Origin: Corynebacterium sp. CNJ-954
Lineage (GTDB): Bacteria > Actinomycetota > Actinomycetes > Mycobacteriales > Mycobacteriaceae
Reading direction: 5' to 3'
NCBI RefSeq assembly: GCF_001942345.1
Contig: NZ_MKKI01000046.1
Span: forward strand, 62,001-126,000
DNA: 64,000 bases
This document shows positions 1 through 9,991 of the stretch, piece by piece (positions within the stretch are counted from its first letter, which is position 1; every line of letters starts with the position of its first letter). The translations under genes and the position numbers were made by a program. Below the pieces are notes generated by a model. It did no database searches. It saw only the letters and a list, made by a program, of their open reading frames with translations, and was not told the origin of the DNA.

Positions 1-1
1 G

Positions 2-397
2 TGGGAGGCGGGCCGGGAGCTGCCGACCCTGCAGCACTGGCACGTCGCCGAGAACAAGTGGCGGGCTGCGCGTTACGGCCTGGAAGCCCTGATCATCACC
101 GACCGGGACACCACGGAACGGTGGGTCACCCAGGACATCTCCGACTGGCTGGACATCCTTGCACCGATCTCCGAGGAGTTCGGGTGTGCCGAGGCTCTGC
201 AGGGCGTGCGCGACATCATGCAACGCGGTGGGGACTATGCACTGCAGCGGGCCGCGGCACGTGAAGCCGGGGCTGCGTTGGAGCCGGGGACCCGCACCCG
301 GGGTGATGTCGGGGCCGAGCAGGGGTTCACCCAGCCCGAGTCGTGGATTGCGGCGGTGGATCTCACGGTGGACACCTTGAAAAGGTCCGTGTCCTAG
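2..397 (+). CDS. Carboxylate-amine ligase YbdK/GCS2 family, C-terminal part
   Basis: Only the last 131 codons are present; the gene enters from the left edge. The reading frame contains [13 protein letters not shown] followed by an acidic [12 protein letters not shown] stretch, which is typical of the C-terminal end of the glutamate-cysteine ligase type 2 (YbdK) family, ATP-dependent enzymes that join a carboxylate to an amine. The ATP-grasp-like core and any start codon lie outside the window. The substrate cannot be told from this fragment. Family assignment is from recognised motifs; function is inferred. Confidence 0.75.
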   Translation, partial: WEAGRELPTLQHWHVAENKWRAARYGLEALIITDRDTTERWVTQDISDWLDILAPISEEFGCAEALQGVRDIMQRGGDYALQRAAAREAGAALEPGTRTRGDVGAEQGFTQPESWIAAVDLTVDTLKRSVS

Positions 398-605
398 TCG
401 GCCAGCTGCCTTCCCGGGGCCGCTACCGGGCTGGGACGGACATCAGGGGGTGGAATATCCTCGTGCTGCCGCCCTGGAGTCTCCGTCCCAGCCGACGAGG
501 TACAGGGAGCCGGGGTTGTCCACAGGCCCCGGGGACGGGATGGACAGAGCCGGAGCAGTTCTGGTGTACTTCGCGCAGGGGAATGCCGGAGTGGAGGGGG
601 ACATC

Positions 606-1670
606 ATGGGGAAAAACACGAATGCGCGCGGCCGTGGGCCGTCATACACGTGGAGGCGGATGCCTGTGACAGCGCCAGTGGTCAGGAGGGAGCTCGCGGC
701 AACGGGGACGGTGACCGACTGGAAACTCAGACGCGACTACACCCAGGTCGCGCTCGGCGTGGTTATCCCGACGCCGGAGGACCACGACACCGAGGCCTTC
801 GGGGGATTCGGGGTGGACTGTGTGACAAGGGCGTGGGCGAATCATCTTCTGAGACCGGGCGCGGTGTTGGCCGGCTGGGCGGCGGCCGCTGTCTACGGAC
901 TGCGGCCCGACTGGTGCGATTCTGCTCCGGTGCTGCTGCTCTGCCAGGGGACGTCGAGCAGGTCGACCCGCTCGACGGTGGCGGCGAGGCACCCGTTGCG
1001 CCCGGTGATCAGGCCGCTGACCGTCACACCGGATATCCGGTACCCGAGTGGGCGGTTCCCGCGGCTGCGGGTCGTCGCACCAGAGGCGGCCGCGGCGCAT
1101 TGCCTGTGGACGATACTCACCGGGCGCCACACCTGGTGGGTCCACGATGTTCCGGGAATGACCAGGGAGGAGGTGCGGGCCGTACAGTTCCTCGACGCGT
1201 TCTGCCAGTGCACGTGGGTGACGCGGGCACAGATCCTGGAGCAGACACGGGGAAAGGTCGACCGCGGTGTCATGGAACATCTTCTCGCGCTGGCGGACGA
1301 CGGGGCGCAGTCACCGATGGAGACCGTCCTGCGGCTGATCGTCCGTGACCTGCTGCCGCAGCCGTTCCGGTGGCAGTCACAGATCAGGGTGGACCTCACA
1401 CCCGGTGCTTCCTCGGAGTGGTCACCGCGCACACTGCCCGACCTGGGGCATGAAGAGCTGAAGCTCGCGATCTACTACGACGGTGCCTACCACGACGCCG
1501 CCGGGCAGACCGACGTCGATTTCGACCAGTTCCATGCGCTGCGGGACCTGGGCTGGGAGGTGCTCCGGTTCAACAAGGAGTCGATCCGGTCGCCCGGGGC
1601 CGTCCGGGAACGGGTGCTCAATGCGATTGTCCGGGCCCTGACGCGTGTGGCCTCTCCACAGTCGGGCTGA
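606..1670 (+). CDS. DUF559-like / AbiEi-like hypothetical protein
   Basis: A 354-residue protein. I chose ATG 606 because a purine-rich GTGGAGGGGGA lies just upstream; longer in-frame starts give an unlikely N-terminus. The C-terminal ~75 residues (KLAIYYDGAYHD, then DFDQFHALRDLGWEVLRF) match the DUF559 pattern, a PD-(D/E)XK endonuclease-like fold with acidic residues after a hydrophobic strand and a Gly-Trp before the final strand. The middle resembles actinobacterial proteins labelled type IV toxin-antitoxin AbiEi. No partner toxin gene lies next to it. It is monocistronic and converges on the next gene at a shared terminator. Function is unknown. Confidence 0.65.
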   Translation: MGKNTNARGRGPSYTWRRMPVTAPVVRRELAATGTVTDWKLRRDYTQVALGVVIPTPEDHDTEAFGGFGVDCVTRAWANHLLRPGAVLAGWAAAAVYGLRPDWCDSAPVLLLCQGTSSRSTRSTVAARHPLRPVIRPLTVTPDIRYPSGRFPRLRVVAPEAAAAHCLWTILTGRHTWWVHDVPGMTREEVRAVQFLDAFCQCTWVTRAQILEQTRGKVDRGVMEHLLALADDGAQSPMETVLRLIVRDLLPQPFRWQSQIRVDLTPGASSEWSPRTLPDLGHEELKLAIYYDGAYHDAAGQTDVDFDQFHALRDLGWEVLRFNKESIRSPGAVRERVLNAIVRALTRVASPQSG

Positions 1671-1679
1671 CACGGACGT

Positions 1680-1714
1680 TCCAGGGTGGTGGCGACCGGA
1701 AATTCCACCCTGGA
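1680..1714. terminator. Bidirectional terminator hairpin
   Basis: A perfect 10-bp inverted repeat (TCCAGGGTGG at 1680-1689, CCACCCTGGA at 1705-1714) with a 15-base loop sits between two convergent genes. There is no clear T-run. Confidence 0.55.
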
Positions 1715-1744
1715 GTTGTCCTCCGGGCGCGGACACGTCCGGGG

Positions 1745-2373
1745 TTAACCGTGCAGGCGGCCCGCAGCAGAGGCAAGGGCGCTGGCGATGGAGAGATCAC
1801 GGTCGGCGCCGAACCCGATGGCCCAGACCTTCTTCGTCTGGTGCTGGGCGAAGACGAAGGTGACGGTCGCCTCGAAGATGTCGTACTGGTGGAACTCGAG
1901 GATCTCGACGCGCCGTCCATGATCGGCGAGGATCTGCGTCATCGCCGATGCCGCGCCCATCGAGGTGATCGAGACCTGCGTGCCGGCGCCTCGCGGAGTC
2001 CGGAGATCGTCATGTCGAAGTCCCGCCGGCCGGCCGTGCGTCGCGTGGTGGACATCGACTCGACACGGTAGGTGGAGGGGGCGTAGGTGGTGATGAACTT
2101 CCGCCACTCCATGCCCCGTGCCTCCTGGCGCATCCCGGCGGGCAGACGGTGGCCGAAACGGGCGCGGAACGGGTCCTCGGCGAAGACCCGCGTGCGGCTG
2201 CGGCGCTTCTCGAGCCGGGACTGGTTGCCTTCCCGGTAGGTGACGGCCGTGGAGCGGCGCAGGCCGGGGCGGTCGGTGTAGACGGGGGCGAGTCGTTCGT
2301 CGCGGGCCTCGTCGGGGCGGGCGAAGCGAATCATCGTGGTGGTGGGCATCCGGTTGTCCTGTGACTCGAACAT
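1745..2373 (-). pseudogene. LeuA regulatory-domain-like protein, frameshifted
   Basis: Two overlapping frames together form one protein of about 209 residues. It starts at ATG 2373, preceded by GGGAAG. The N-terminal half is basic and includes EWRKFITTYAPSTYRVES. The second half (QVSITSMGAASAMTQIL, VEILEFHQYDIFEATV, VWAIGFGADRDL) resembles the allosteric, dimerising domain at the C-terminus of 2-isopropylmalate synthase, without the catalytic TIM barrel. The frames switch near 1991-2002, where adding one G to a GG run would restore ISGTPRGAGTQV. The break may be a sequencing error. A stand-alone regulatory domain could bind leucine or another small molecule; this is inference. Confidence 0.6.
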
Positions 2374-2432
2374 GAGTGGGTCTTCCCTTGTGCTGGTTAC
2401 CGTCGGTGGGATGTGGACCGACGCAACCGCTT

Positions 2433-2498
2433 GCGAGTAGCGTGACTTCCCCGTGGTGGAGGGGTCAGTCCGCGCCTCCACCCGGGTGGGCTACTCGC
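2433..2498 (-). promoter_or_regulatory. Structured leader, nested hairpins
   Basis: Upstream of the LeuA-like gene, GCGAGTAGC (2433-2441) pairs perfectly with GCTACTCGC (2490-2498), and inside it GGTGGAGG (2455-2462) pairs with CCTCCACC (2475-2482). The outer arm overlaps a short upstream reading frame, as in attenuator leaders. No leucine run is present, so a classical leu attenuator is not supported. Confidence 0.45.
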
Positions 2499-2515
2499 TT
2501 AAGGGTGTTGATCAT
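2465..2515 (-). CDS. Possible 16-codon upstream ORF
   Basis: A short frame reading MINTLKRVAHPGGGAD starts 7 bases after a TAACAT box (2523-2528), the same -10-to-start spacing seen at many genes in this window, so it could be translated leaderless. It ends inside the nested hairpin before the LeuA-like gene. It may be a leader peptide. There is no other support for translation. Confidence 0.3.
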   Translation of the reverse strand: MINTLKRVAHPGGGAD

Positions 2516-2565
2516 GCCGATGATGTTATCTGTATCACTGCAGACAGGCAACCTCGGGGTGAACT

Positions 2566-3984
2566 CTAGGTGGCCAGTGCCCCCGAGCGGGCGAGGAACA
2601 GCAGTTCAGCGGTGCCGATCGCGGCGATCTCCGTGGGGTCGACGGACTCGTCGGCGGAGTGGATCCGGCAGGACGGTTCCTCGATACCGAACAGGGCGAG
2701 CTCGGCGTCCGGGTACTTCTCGAGGAGTGCATTGCTCAGGGGGATTGACCCGCCGGAACCGATCTCGGCGGTCTCGTCCGCCCCGTAGGCGTCGGCGAGT
2801 GCCTGTGACAGCAGTTTCAGCGCGGGTCCGGAGGTCTCGGCGGAGAACGGGGATGCGAGCGACTCGCGTTCGATGCTGATCCGGGCGTTGTTCGGCACGT
2901 GGGTCTCCAGGTGCCGGACGAGGGCGTCCTGCCCGTCCTTCGGGTCCATTCCCGGCGGGATGCGGAGGCTGACCACGGCACCTGCTTCGGCGACGACCGC
3001 GTTGACGGAGTCGGCGACGGAGAGGGAGTCCAGGCCGGTGACGGTGATCGAGGGACGGGAGATGGTGAGGTCGTTGGGGCTGAGTCCCTGCGCGGATCCG
3101 AGGACGTCCACACCGTCGAGGACGCCGGCATCGGCGCGGAATGTGGCTTCGTCGGGCCCACGTCCCTCCCAGCGGGCCTCGGAGGTCAGTCCGTCGACGG
3201 CCACAAGCCCGTCATCGTCGTGCAGGGTGGACAGCAGTCGGATCAGGGACAGGAGTGCGTCCGGTGCCGCGCCACCGAACTGTCCGGAGTGCATGGGCTG
3301 CTCGAGAGTCTGCAGCCGGACGGTGACCGGCGCCGTGCCGCGCAGGGCGGTGCAGACGGCCGGGACGCCGAGGGCGTCGTTGCCGGAGTCGGCGATGAGG
3401 AAGGTGTCGGCGGCGAACAGTTCGGGGTTCGACGACAGCAGGTCCTCGAGGCCGTAGCCGCCGCGCTCCTCGGAGCCTTCGACGACGACGCGGATGCCGA
3501 TGCTCGACAGGGCGGTCGCCGTCCCGTCGTCCAGGTTCCCGGAGTCGACGAGTGCGTTGAGCGCGCGCAGGACGGCGAGGTGCATCACCACGTGGCCCTT
3601 GCAGTCTGCGGCGCCGCGCCCGTACCAGCGCCCGTCGCGCTCGGTGAGCGACCACGGGGAAGACGTCCAGTTGTCGACGTCGCTGGCGGGCTGCACGTCG
3701 TAGTGGGAGTAGAGCAGCACGGTGGGCCAACCTTCGGCGGCCTCGCGGACGCCGATGACCGACACTGAGCCGTCGGTGGTCGTGTGCGGCTCCACGGGGA
3801 TTCCCTCGGCGCGGAAGGCGTCGGTGACCCACTGGGCCGCGCCGGCGTTGTCCTGCTCCAGCCCCGGTGTCGAGTGCACGGAGCGGAAAGCGACGAGGTC
3901 GGTGAGCGCCTGCTGCAGCCACGGCATCTGTTCGGCGACCGCCGCGCGTGCGGATTCTGCGGTGAGAGTGTTGTTCTCGGTCAT
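2566..3984 (-). CDS. M20 family dipeptidase
   Basis: A 472-residue metallopeptidase. Visible metal-site motifs in family order are YSHYDVQP (first His/Asp), GRGAADCKGH (bridging Asp), EGSEERGG (catalytic Glu pair), IADSGN (Asp) and IHSADESVD (last His). The region around HSGQFGGAAPDAL is the usual lid/dimerisation domain. M20 dipeptidases of this type hydrolyse dipeptides in the cytoplasm with two divalent metals. A TACGCT box (3992-3997) lies exactly 7 bases before the ATG, so the transcript is probably leaderless. The gene is divergent from groEL2. Confidence 0.9.
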   Translation of the reverse strand: MTENNTLTAESARAAVAEQMPWLQQALTDLVAFRSVHSTPGLEQDNAGAAQWVTDAFRAEGIPVEPHTTTDGSVSVIGVREAAEGWPTVLLYSHYDVQPASDVDNWTSSPWSLTERDGRWYGRGAADCKGHVVMHLAVLRALNALVDSGNLDDGTATALSSIGIRVVVEGSEERGGYGLEDLLSSNPELFAADTFLIADSGNDALGVPAVCTALRGTAPVTVRLQTLEQPMHSGQFGGAAPDALLSLIRLLSTLHDDDGLVAVDGLTSEARWEGRGPDEATFRADAGVLDGVDVLGSAQGLSPNDLTISRPSITVTGLDSLSVADSVNAVVAEAGAVVSLRIPPGMDPKDGQDALVRHLETHVPNNARISIERESLASPFSAETSGPALKLLSQALADAYGADETAEIGSGGSIPLSNALLEKYPDAELALFGIEEPSCRIHSADESVDPTEIAAIGTAELLFLARSGALAT

Positions 3985-3991
3985 GTGCTCC

Positions 3992-3997
3992 AGCGTA
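3992..3997 (-). promoter_or_regulatory. Leaderless -10 box of dipeptidase gene
   Basis: TACGCT on the minus strand, 7 bases before ATG 3984. This spacing puts the transcription start at or next to the first codon. Confidence 0.5.
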
Positions 3998-4047
3998 GCC
4001 CTGTCCGGTACCTTGCACTCGGCGGGGGAGACTGCTAGAAACGGGGG

Positions 4048-4074
4048 TTAGCACTTGCTCTTGCGGAGTGCCAG
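4048..4074 (+). promoter_or_regulatory. CIRCE operator (HrcA site) upstream of groEL2
   Basis: TTAGCACTT, nine bases, then GAGTGCCAG. This matches the CIRCE consensus TTAGCACTC-N9-GAGTGCTAA at 15 of 18 positions with the exact 9-base spacer. It lies about 140 bases before groEL2, the expected place for HrcA heat-shock repression. Confidence 0.85.
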
Positions 4075-4113
4075 AACGAACAACAGAAATGAAGTCTCAC
4101 TCAGGTGCAGTGA

Positions 4114-5862
<1,749 letters not shown>

Positions 5863-5888
5863 TCCGTCTCTGATCCGTCCGGTCGTCT

Positions 5889-5975
5889 GACCCCGGCTCC
5901 TCCCACGGTGACGTCCGTGGGGGAACCGGGGTCGACCTGTATCCACCCCCGCCCGTCTCGTCGTGGGCGGGGGTG
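5889..5975 (+). terminator. Tandem terminator hairpins after groEL2
   Basis: Two hairpins follow the stop codon. The first pairs 5889-5908 with 5915-5933 (GACCCCGG arms, one bulge). The second is a perfect 11-bp stem, CACCCCCGCCC at 5944-5954 with GGGCGGGGGTG at 5965-5975. T-runs are absent, as is common in GC-rich genomes. Confidence 0.65.
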
Positions 5976-6026
5976 ACCCGTCCCAGGTGCCGTGTGGTGG
6001 CGTCGGAGAACCATTAACATGGGAGC

Positions 6027-6947
6027 ATGACCAAGGACAGTAGCGATCAGGGCGCACCGGACGAGCAGGACTTCCACATCGTCGATCTGGCGGCGACTGA
6101 GGGCTACATCGTCGACGACTCGGATGAGGACGATCCGGTCCTGATCACGCCGGACGGACACCGCGTCGACACGTGGCGGGAGAACTACCCCTACGAGGAA
6201 CGTCTCAGTCGCGAGGAATACGAGACGACGAAACGGTCTCTCCAGATCGAGTTGCTGAAGTGGCAGAACTGGACGAAAGACACCGGGCAGAAGCACATCA
6301 TCCTCTTCGAGGGCCGCGACGCCGCCGGCAAAGGCGGGACGATCAAACGGTTCAATGAACACCTCAACCCCCGTGGTGCGAGGACCGTCGCCCTGGAGAA
6401 GCCGAGTCCGCGGGAGTCGACCTCCTGGTACTTCCAGCGCTACATCCAGAATTTCCCGTGCGCCGGCGAGATCGTCTTCTTCGACCGGTCCTGGTACAAC
6501 CGCTCGGGTGTGGAGCGTGTGATGGGCTTCTGCACCGACGACCAGCACGCGGAGTTCCTGCGTGAGGTGCCGATGCTGGAGAACATGCTCATGGGCTCCG
6601 ACATCAGCCTGACGAAGTTGTGGTTCTCGGTGACACAGAAGGAGCAGCGGACCCGGTTCGCCATCCGCCAGGTTGACCCGGTTCGGCAGTGGAAGCTCTC
6701 ACCCATGGACCTGGCGTCCCTCGACAAATGGGACGACTACACCCGTGCCAAGGAGGAACAGTTCCGCTACACCGACACCAATGAGTCGCCGTGGATCACG
6801 ATCAAGTCGAATGACAAGAAGCGTGCCAGGCTCAATGCGATGCGGTATGTGCTGAGCAAGTTCAACTACACGGGCAAGGACTACGACGTGGTCGGTCAGC
6901 CTGACCCGAAGATCGTGAAGCGCGGACGGGACCAGATCGGCGACTGA
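6027..6947 (+). CDS. ppk2: Polyphosphate kinase 2
   Basis: A 306-residue class I PPK2, which transfers phosphate between polyphosphate and nucleoside diphosphates. Walker A is GRDAAGKGG (about residues 97-105), Walker B is FFDRSWYNR, and the lid region contains TRFAIRQVDPVRQWKLS. The acidic N-terminal ~55 residues are an extension typical of corynebacterial copies. A TAACAT box (6015-6020) ends 6 bases before the ATG, suggesting a leaderless or very short leader; a GGGAG also lies in that gap. The gene converges on the MarR gene. Confidence 0.93.
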   Translation: MTKDSSDQGAPDEQDFHIVDLAATEGYIVDDSDEDDPVLITPDGHRVDTWRENYPYEERLSREEYETTKRSLQIELLKWQNWTKDTGQKHIILFEGRDAAGKGGTIKRFNEHLNPRGARTVALEKPSPRESTSWYFQRYIQNFPCAGEIVFFDRSWYNRSGVERVMGFCTDDQHAEFLREVPMLENMLMGSDISLTKLWFSVTQKEQRTRFAIRQVDPVRQWKLSPMDLASLDKWDDYTRAKEEQFRYTDTNESPWITIKSNDKKRARLNAMRYVLSKFNYTGKDYDVVGQPDPKIVKRGRDQIGD

Positions 6948-6965
6948 TCAGCGTGGAGTGCCGCC

Positions 6966-7469
6966 TTATTCGGCGTCGTCTATCGGGTCGCTGCCGGGGC
7001 TCTCGTCACCATCCACCCCGTCGCCCTCTTCCTCGGCCGCGATGATCGACTTCGCCAGCTTCTTCAGGTGCTTCAGCTGCTTGGAGGTCGACTCGTCGAG
7101 TGCCTCGTCCTCCGCGCTCTGCACGATGGGGGACAGGACCAGCTGAGCTTTCCTGCCCTTCTTGGTGACGGAGATGATCTGCCGTCGCCGGTCGTTGGGG
7201 TCTTTGTCCCGCTTGGCCAGCTTGCGCTTCTCCAGGGAATCGACGAGCCGGACCATGTCAGAGCGGTCCACCCCGATGATCTCGCCGAGTTCGGCCTGGC
7301 TGGCGGCATCTCCGTCGACCAGGTAGGTCAACACCCAGTACTCCCGGAGATTGAACCCTTCCTGCATCAACGCGGTCTCCACGAAGACGCGGGTGCGACG
7401 GCGGAGCCGCTCAAGCTGGAACGACGGCGACTTTAGGAGCTCGCTGGGCAGATGCGCGGTTTCTGGCAT
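6966..7469 (-). CDS. MarR family transcriptional regulator
   Basis: A 167-residue winged-helix repressor-type protein. The DNA-binding part is seen in QAELGEIIGVDRSDMVRLVDSLEKRKL followed by the wing RDKDPNDRRRQIISVT. The last ~25 residues are acidic and low-complexity. A TAGGGT box six bases before the ATG suggests a near-leaderless message. No divergent target gene is present; the rhodanese gene is upstream on the same strand, so autoregulation or control of distant genes is possible. The ligand is unknown. Confidence 0.85.
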   Translation of the reverse strand: MPETAHLPSELLKSPSFQLERLRRRTRVFVETALMQEGFNLREYWVLTYLVDGDAASQAELGEIIGVDRSDMVRLVDSLEKRKLAKRDKDPNDRRRQIISVTKKGRKAQLVLSPIVQSAEDEALDESTSKQLKHLKKLAKSIIAAEEEGDGVDGDESPGSDPIDDAE

Positions 7470-7542
7470 GCCCCCACCCTATCGTCTATCGAATGGGATA
7501 CACGAACTATGGGGGACCCCCGCTATCGCGGAGGCGATGTTT

Positions 7543-7851
7543 CTACCCCTCGGTGCCGACGATGGGCAGTCCGGCGTCGCGCCAACCGATGGTTCCGGAC
7601 CCCACGTTGATGGTGTCGATGCCGTTCATCTCCAGCCACTGTGCAGCCTTGGCGGACCGGCCGCCGGAAAGGCAGATCAGGTAGACGTCGCGGTCGAGGT
7701 CGAATTCACCGTAGCGTGACTGCAGTTCGGAGAGCGGCAGGTTGGTGGCGCCCTTGGCGTGCCACTGGTTGAACTCGTCCGGCTCGCGGATGTCGATGAG
7801 CTGGGCCCCCTCCGGGACCTCGGTCGGTGTCACTGTCTCGAAATCACTCAT
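7543..7851 (-). CDS. Rhodanese-like domain protein
   Basis: A 102-residue single rhodanese domain. The active-site loop CLSGGRS has the catalytic cysteine, and IDIREPDEFNQWHAKGA is the family's substrate-side motif. Such proteins carry a sulfane sulfur on the cysteine; the acceptor is not known. The start at ATG 7851 is favoured by TAAAAT (7860-7865) eight bases upstream, a probable leaderless promoter. It is divergent from the following 511-residue gene. Confidence 0.85.
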   Translation of the reverse strand: MSDFETVTPTEVPEGAQLIDIREPDEFNQWHAKGATNLPLSELQSRYGEFDLDRDVYLICLSGGRSAKAAQWLEMNGIDTINVGSGTIGWRDAGLPIVGTEG

Positions 7852-7920
7852 GGTGCCGCATTTTACGCCGTTCCGGCTATGCAGGGCATCTGCCGTCGCC
7901 AGCGCGGTACTGTCGGAGCC

Positions 7921-9456
7921 ATGGCGGATGAGAAGGATACGGACGCCGTTACGCGTGCGGCTGGAGTGTTTCAGGCGGAGATGGAGGAGCTGACCGTACC
8001 GCCCCCCGGGGCTATGCCAGCCGACCATCGGATTCTGCCGGTACAGATGCCGACCTCGGTCATGGAAGACACCGGTCGCCCACAGTTTTCGCTCGGTGAC
8101 ACCGCAGAATTCATTCTTGTTTTCATTGAGGACGGAGACGGTGACCACGGTGGTGCCGACGTCGTGACGCTGGATGCCTGGGCAGAGGAGGTCCGTTCAC
8201 CGAGCTGGCACGTCGAGCAGTGTGGTTCGTCGTGGCAGTGGTGGACGATTCTGCGTGGTGACGGGTGGGCTGCACAGTGGGCTGCACCGCGTCCTGTTGT
8301 CGGCCGAGTGCGGGTGACCGGCAGCCTGCACCATGACCCGTACCGGATTGGTCTCCCTGACATACCCCCGACAAGGGGACGGATATGTCGGATCCGACTG
8401 GCCGGTGACGACGTGGAGGTCGATGCCGACAGCGTCCGACTTCCATTCCCGTCGATCAGAGCCGGACAACGTTCTTTCAGCGTACGGTCCGCACGGTGCA
8501 CGATGGATCTCGACGAGGCGGCGGCCCCGGTTCCCTGGGAGGGGAGGCCGTCCTGGTCCGACGGTTTCGCCGCCATCCCGGGGCGAGGCCAGGGAGCCGT
8601 CGATGACACGTCGTTGACACTGTGGCGTACCGATACCCTGCTACCACAGATCTGGAAGACCGACCTGCACGGTGGAGAGTCGGAGACAGTGACTCTCCCG
8701 GTGAAGATCAGTGAATTCAGGCAGTCTCCGCGGGTGATTCTGGGTCCACAGGGAAACGGGTGTGTGGTGGCGCTCAAAGGTCACCGCCGACTTCTGCTCG
8801 AGGGCGGCGACGGTAGCGGTATTTCTGTGAGCGAGGTGCCGGTTCCGCCGGTCCTGACGGATGACATGGACCAGGTTGTCGCCGCGCCGGAGTCATGGGG
8901 TGGGTGGGTCGTCGGCAGGTACGAGGAGGCTGATCTAAAGGTGCCGGCTGCGGTGGACGGCACCTGGCACGGCCCGCCGCAACGGGGTGCCCTGCATCTC
9001 GGGCGGGTCAGCGATGAAGGGTCTCTGAACTGGCTGAACAAGGACGAATCCAACTGGTCGACCACGTGTGCGCGGATACTTGCCACGGACGACGCAGTCA
9101 TGACCTGGAAGAACAACGTTCTGCAGTACCTCGACTCTGAACTGCAGGTCATCGGCGAGTCGCGGCTGCCCGAGGTCGTCTCGTCCGAGTACATGGAGGT
9201 CGATACCGCAGGTCCCTGGGTGACCGTGAGGTCGTTCATCATCGGAGGGGCTGGCGGTGGACCGGAAACACCGGGGCTGAGGTTGTCCCTGGTCGACCCG
9301 GTGACCCTGGAGGTCGTCTTCAGTGAACCCTGTGGCTCGCGCGCCCAGGTGCAGGCCGAGGGCAGGCACACGGTGTGGCTTGCCGATGACAGACTCCGGC
9401 GTTTCACCCGCGGTGACACGGGCGAGTGGCATGAACTGACTTATGACTCTTTATGA
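7921..9456 (+). CDS. Hypothetical protein, 511 residues
   Basis: I do not recognise a family. The start ATG 7921 is set by TACTGT (7908-7913) exactly 7 bases upstream, the spacing of leaderless genes here. The protein has no signal peptide or membrane segment. It is rich in Trp, Gly and Asp and in short strand-like stretches (LTLWRTDTLLPQIWKTD, GGWVVGRYEEADL), which would fit repeated beta-sheet blades, but I cannot show this. Its last codons and stop lie inside a perfect inverted repeat. Confidence 0.7.
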   Translation: MADEKDTDAVTRAAGVFQAEMEELTVPPPGAMPADHRILPVQMPTSVMEDTGRPQFSLGDTAEFILVFIEDGDGDHGGADVVTLDAWAEEVRSPSWHVEQCGSSWQWWTILRGDGWAAQWAAPRPVVGRVRVTGSLHHDPYRIGLPDIPPTRGRICRIRLAGDDVEVDADSVRLPFPSIRAGQRSFSVRSARCTMDLDEAAAPVPWEGRPSWSDGFAAIPGRGQGAVDDTSLTLWRTDTLLPQIWKTDLHGGESETVTLPVKISEFRQSPRVILGPQGNGCVVALKGHRRLLLEGGDGSGISVSEVPVPPVLTDDMDQVVAAPESWGGWVVGRYEEADLKVPAAVDGTWHGPPQRGALHLGRVSDEGSLNWLNKDESNWSTTCARILATDDAVMTWKNNVLQYLDSELQVIGESRLPEVVSSEYMEVDTAGPWVTVRSFIIGGAGGGPETPGLRLSLVDPVTLEVVFSEPCGSRAQVQAEGRHTVWLADDRLRRFTRGDTGEWHELTYDSL

Positions 9457-9482
9457 GTCGGCCAACTCATAAAGAGTCATAA
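9441..9482. terminator. Perfect 18-bp AT-rich inverted repeat
   Basis: TTATGACTCTTTATGAGT (9441-9458) and its exact complement ACTCATAAAGAGTCATAA (9465-9482) with a CGGCCA loop. It spans the stop codon of the 511-residue gene and lies between two convergent genes, so a bidirectional terminator is likely. The low GC content is striking here. Confidence 0.6.
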
Positions 9483-9506
9483 AACGTACCGGTGTCCAGA
9501 CCGGTC

Positions 9507-9980
9507 CTACTTGTGGCGCTCCACTGCCTCGGCGAGGATCCGCTCGGCCTCGGCCTTGTCGCCCCAGCCGGAGCCGTTGACTTCCTTGCCGGGCTCCAGG
9601 TCCTTGTAGTGGACGAAGAAGTGCTCGATCTCGTCCTTGACGTCCTGGGCGATGTCGTTGATGTCCTGGAACTTCTCGTAGCGCACGTCGTCGACGACGC
9701 AGAGCAGCTTGTCGTCGCCGCCGGCCTCGTCGGTCATCTTGAAGACACCGACCGGGCGGGCTTCGACGATGACACCCGGGAACACGGACTCCGGCAGGAT
9801 CACCAGGGCGTCCAACGGGTCGCCGTCCTCGCCGAGGGTCTCGTCGATGAACCCGTAGTCCGCCGGGTAGGCCATCGGGGTGAAGAGGTAACGGTCGAGG
9901 TAGACCTTGCCGGTCTTGTGGTCGACCTCGTACTTGTTGCGGGAACCCTTGGGGATTTCGATGGTGACTTCGATGCTCAT
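9507..9980 (-). CDS. ppa: Inorganic pyrophosphatase
   Basis: A 157-residue family I soluble pyrophosphatase, which splits pyrophosphate to two phosphates with Mg2+. The acidic metal-binding segment [11 protein letters not shown] and the surrounding [11 protein letters not shown] are diagnostic, and [17 protein letters not shown] is the usual N-terminal motif. TAAACT (9989-9994) overlaps the end of the upstream gene and lies 8 bases before the ATG, so ppa probably has its own leaderless promoter as well as read-through from the SRPBCC gene 11 bases upstream. Confidence 0.96.
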   Translation of the reverse strand: MSIEVTIEIPKGSRNKYEVDHKTGKVYLDRYLFTPMAYPADYGFIDETLGEDGDPLDALVILPESVFPGVIVEARPVGVFKMTDEAGGDDKLLCVVDDVRYEKFQDINDIAQDVKDEIEHFFVHYKDLEPGKEVNGSGWGDKAEAERILAEAVERHK

Positions 9981-9991
9981 GGGTCGTGAGT

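Noticed and set aside
9441-9482. Insertion-sequence end
   Set aside because: No transposase, target duplication or second copy in the window.
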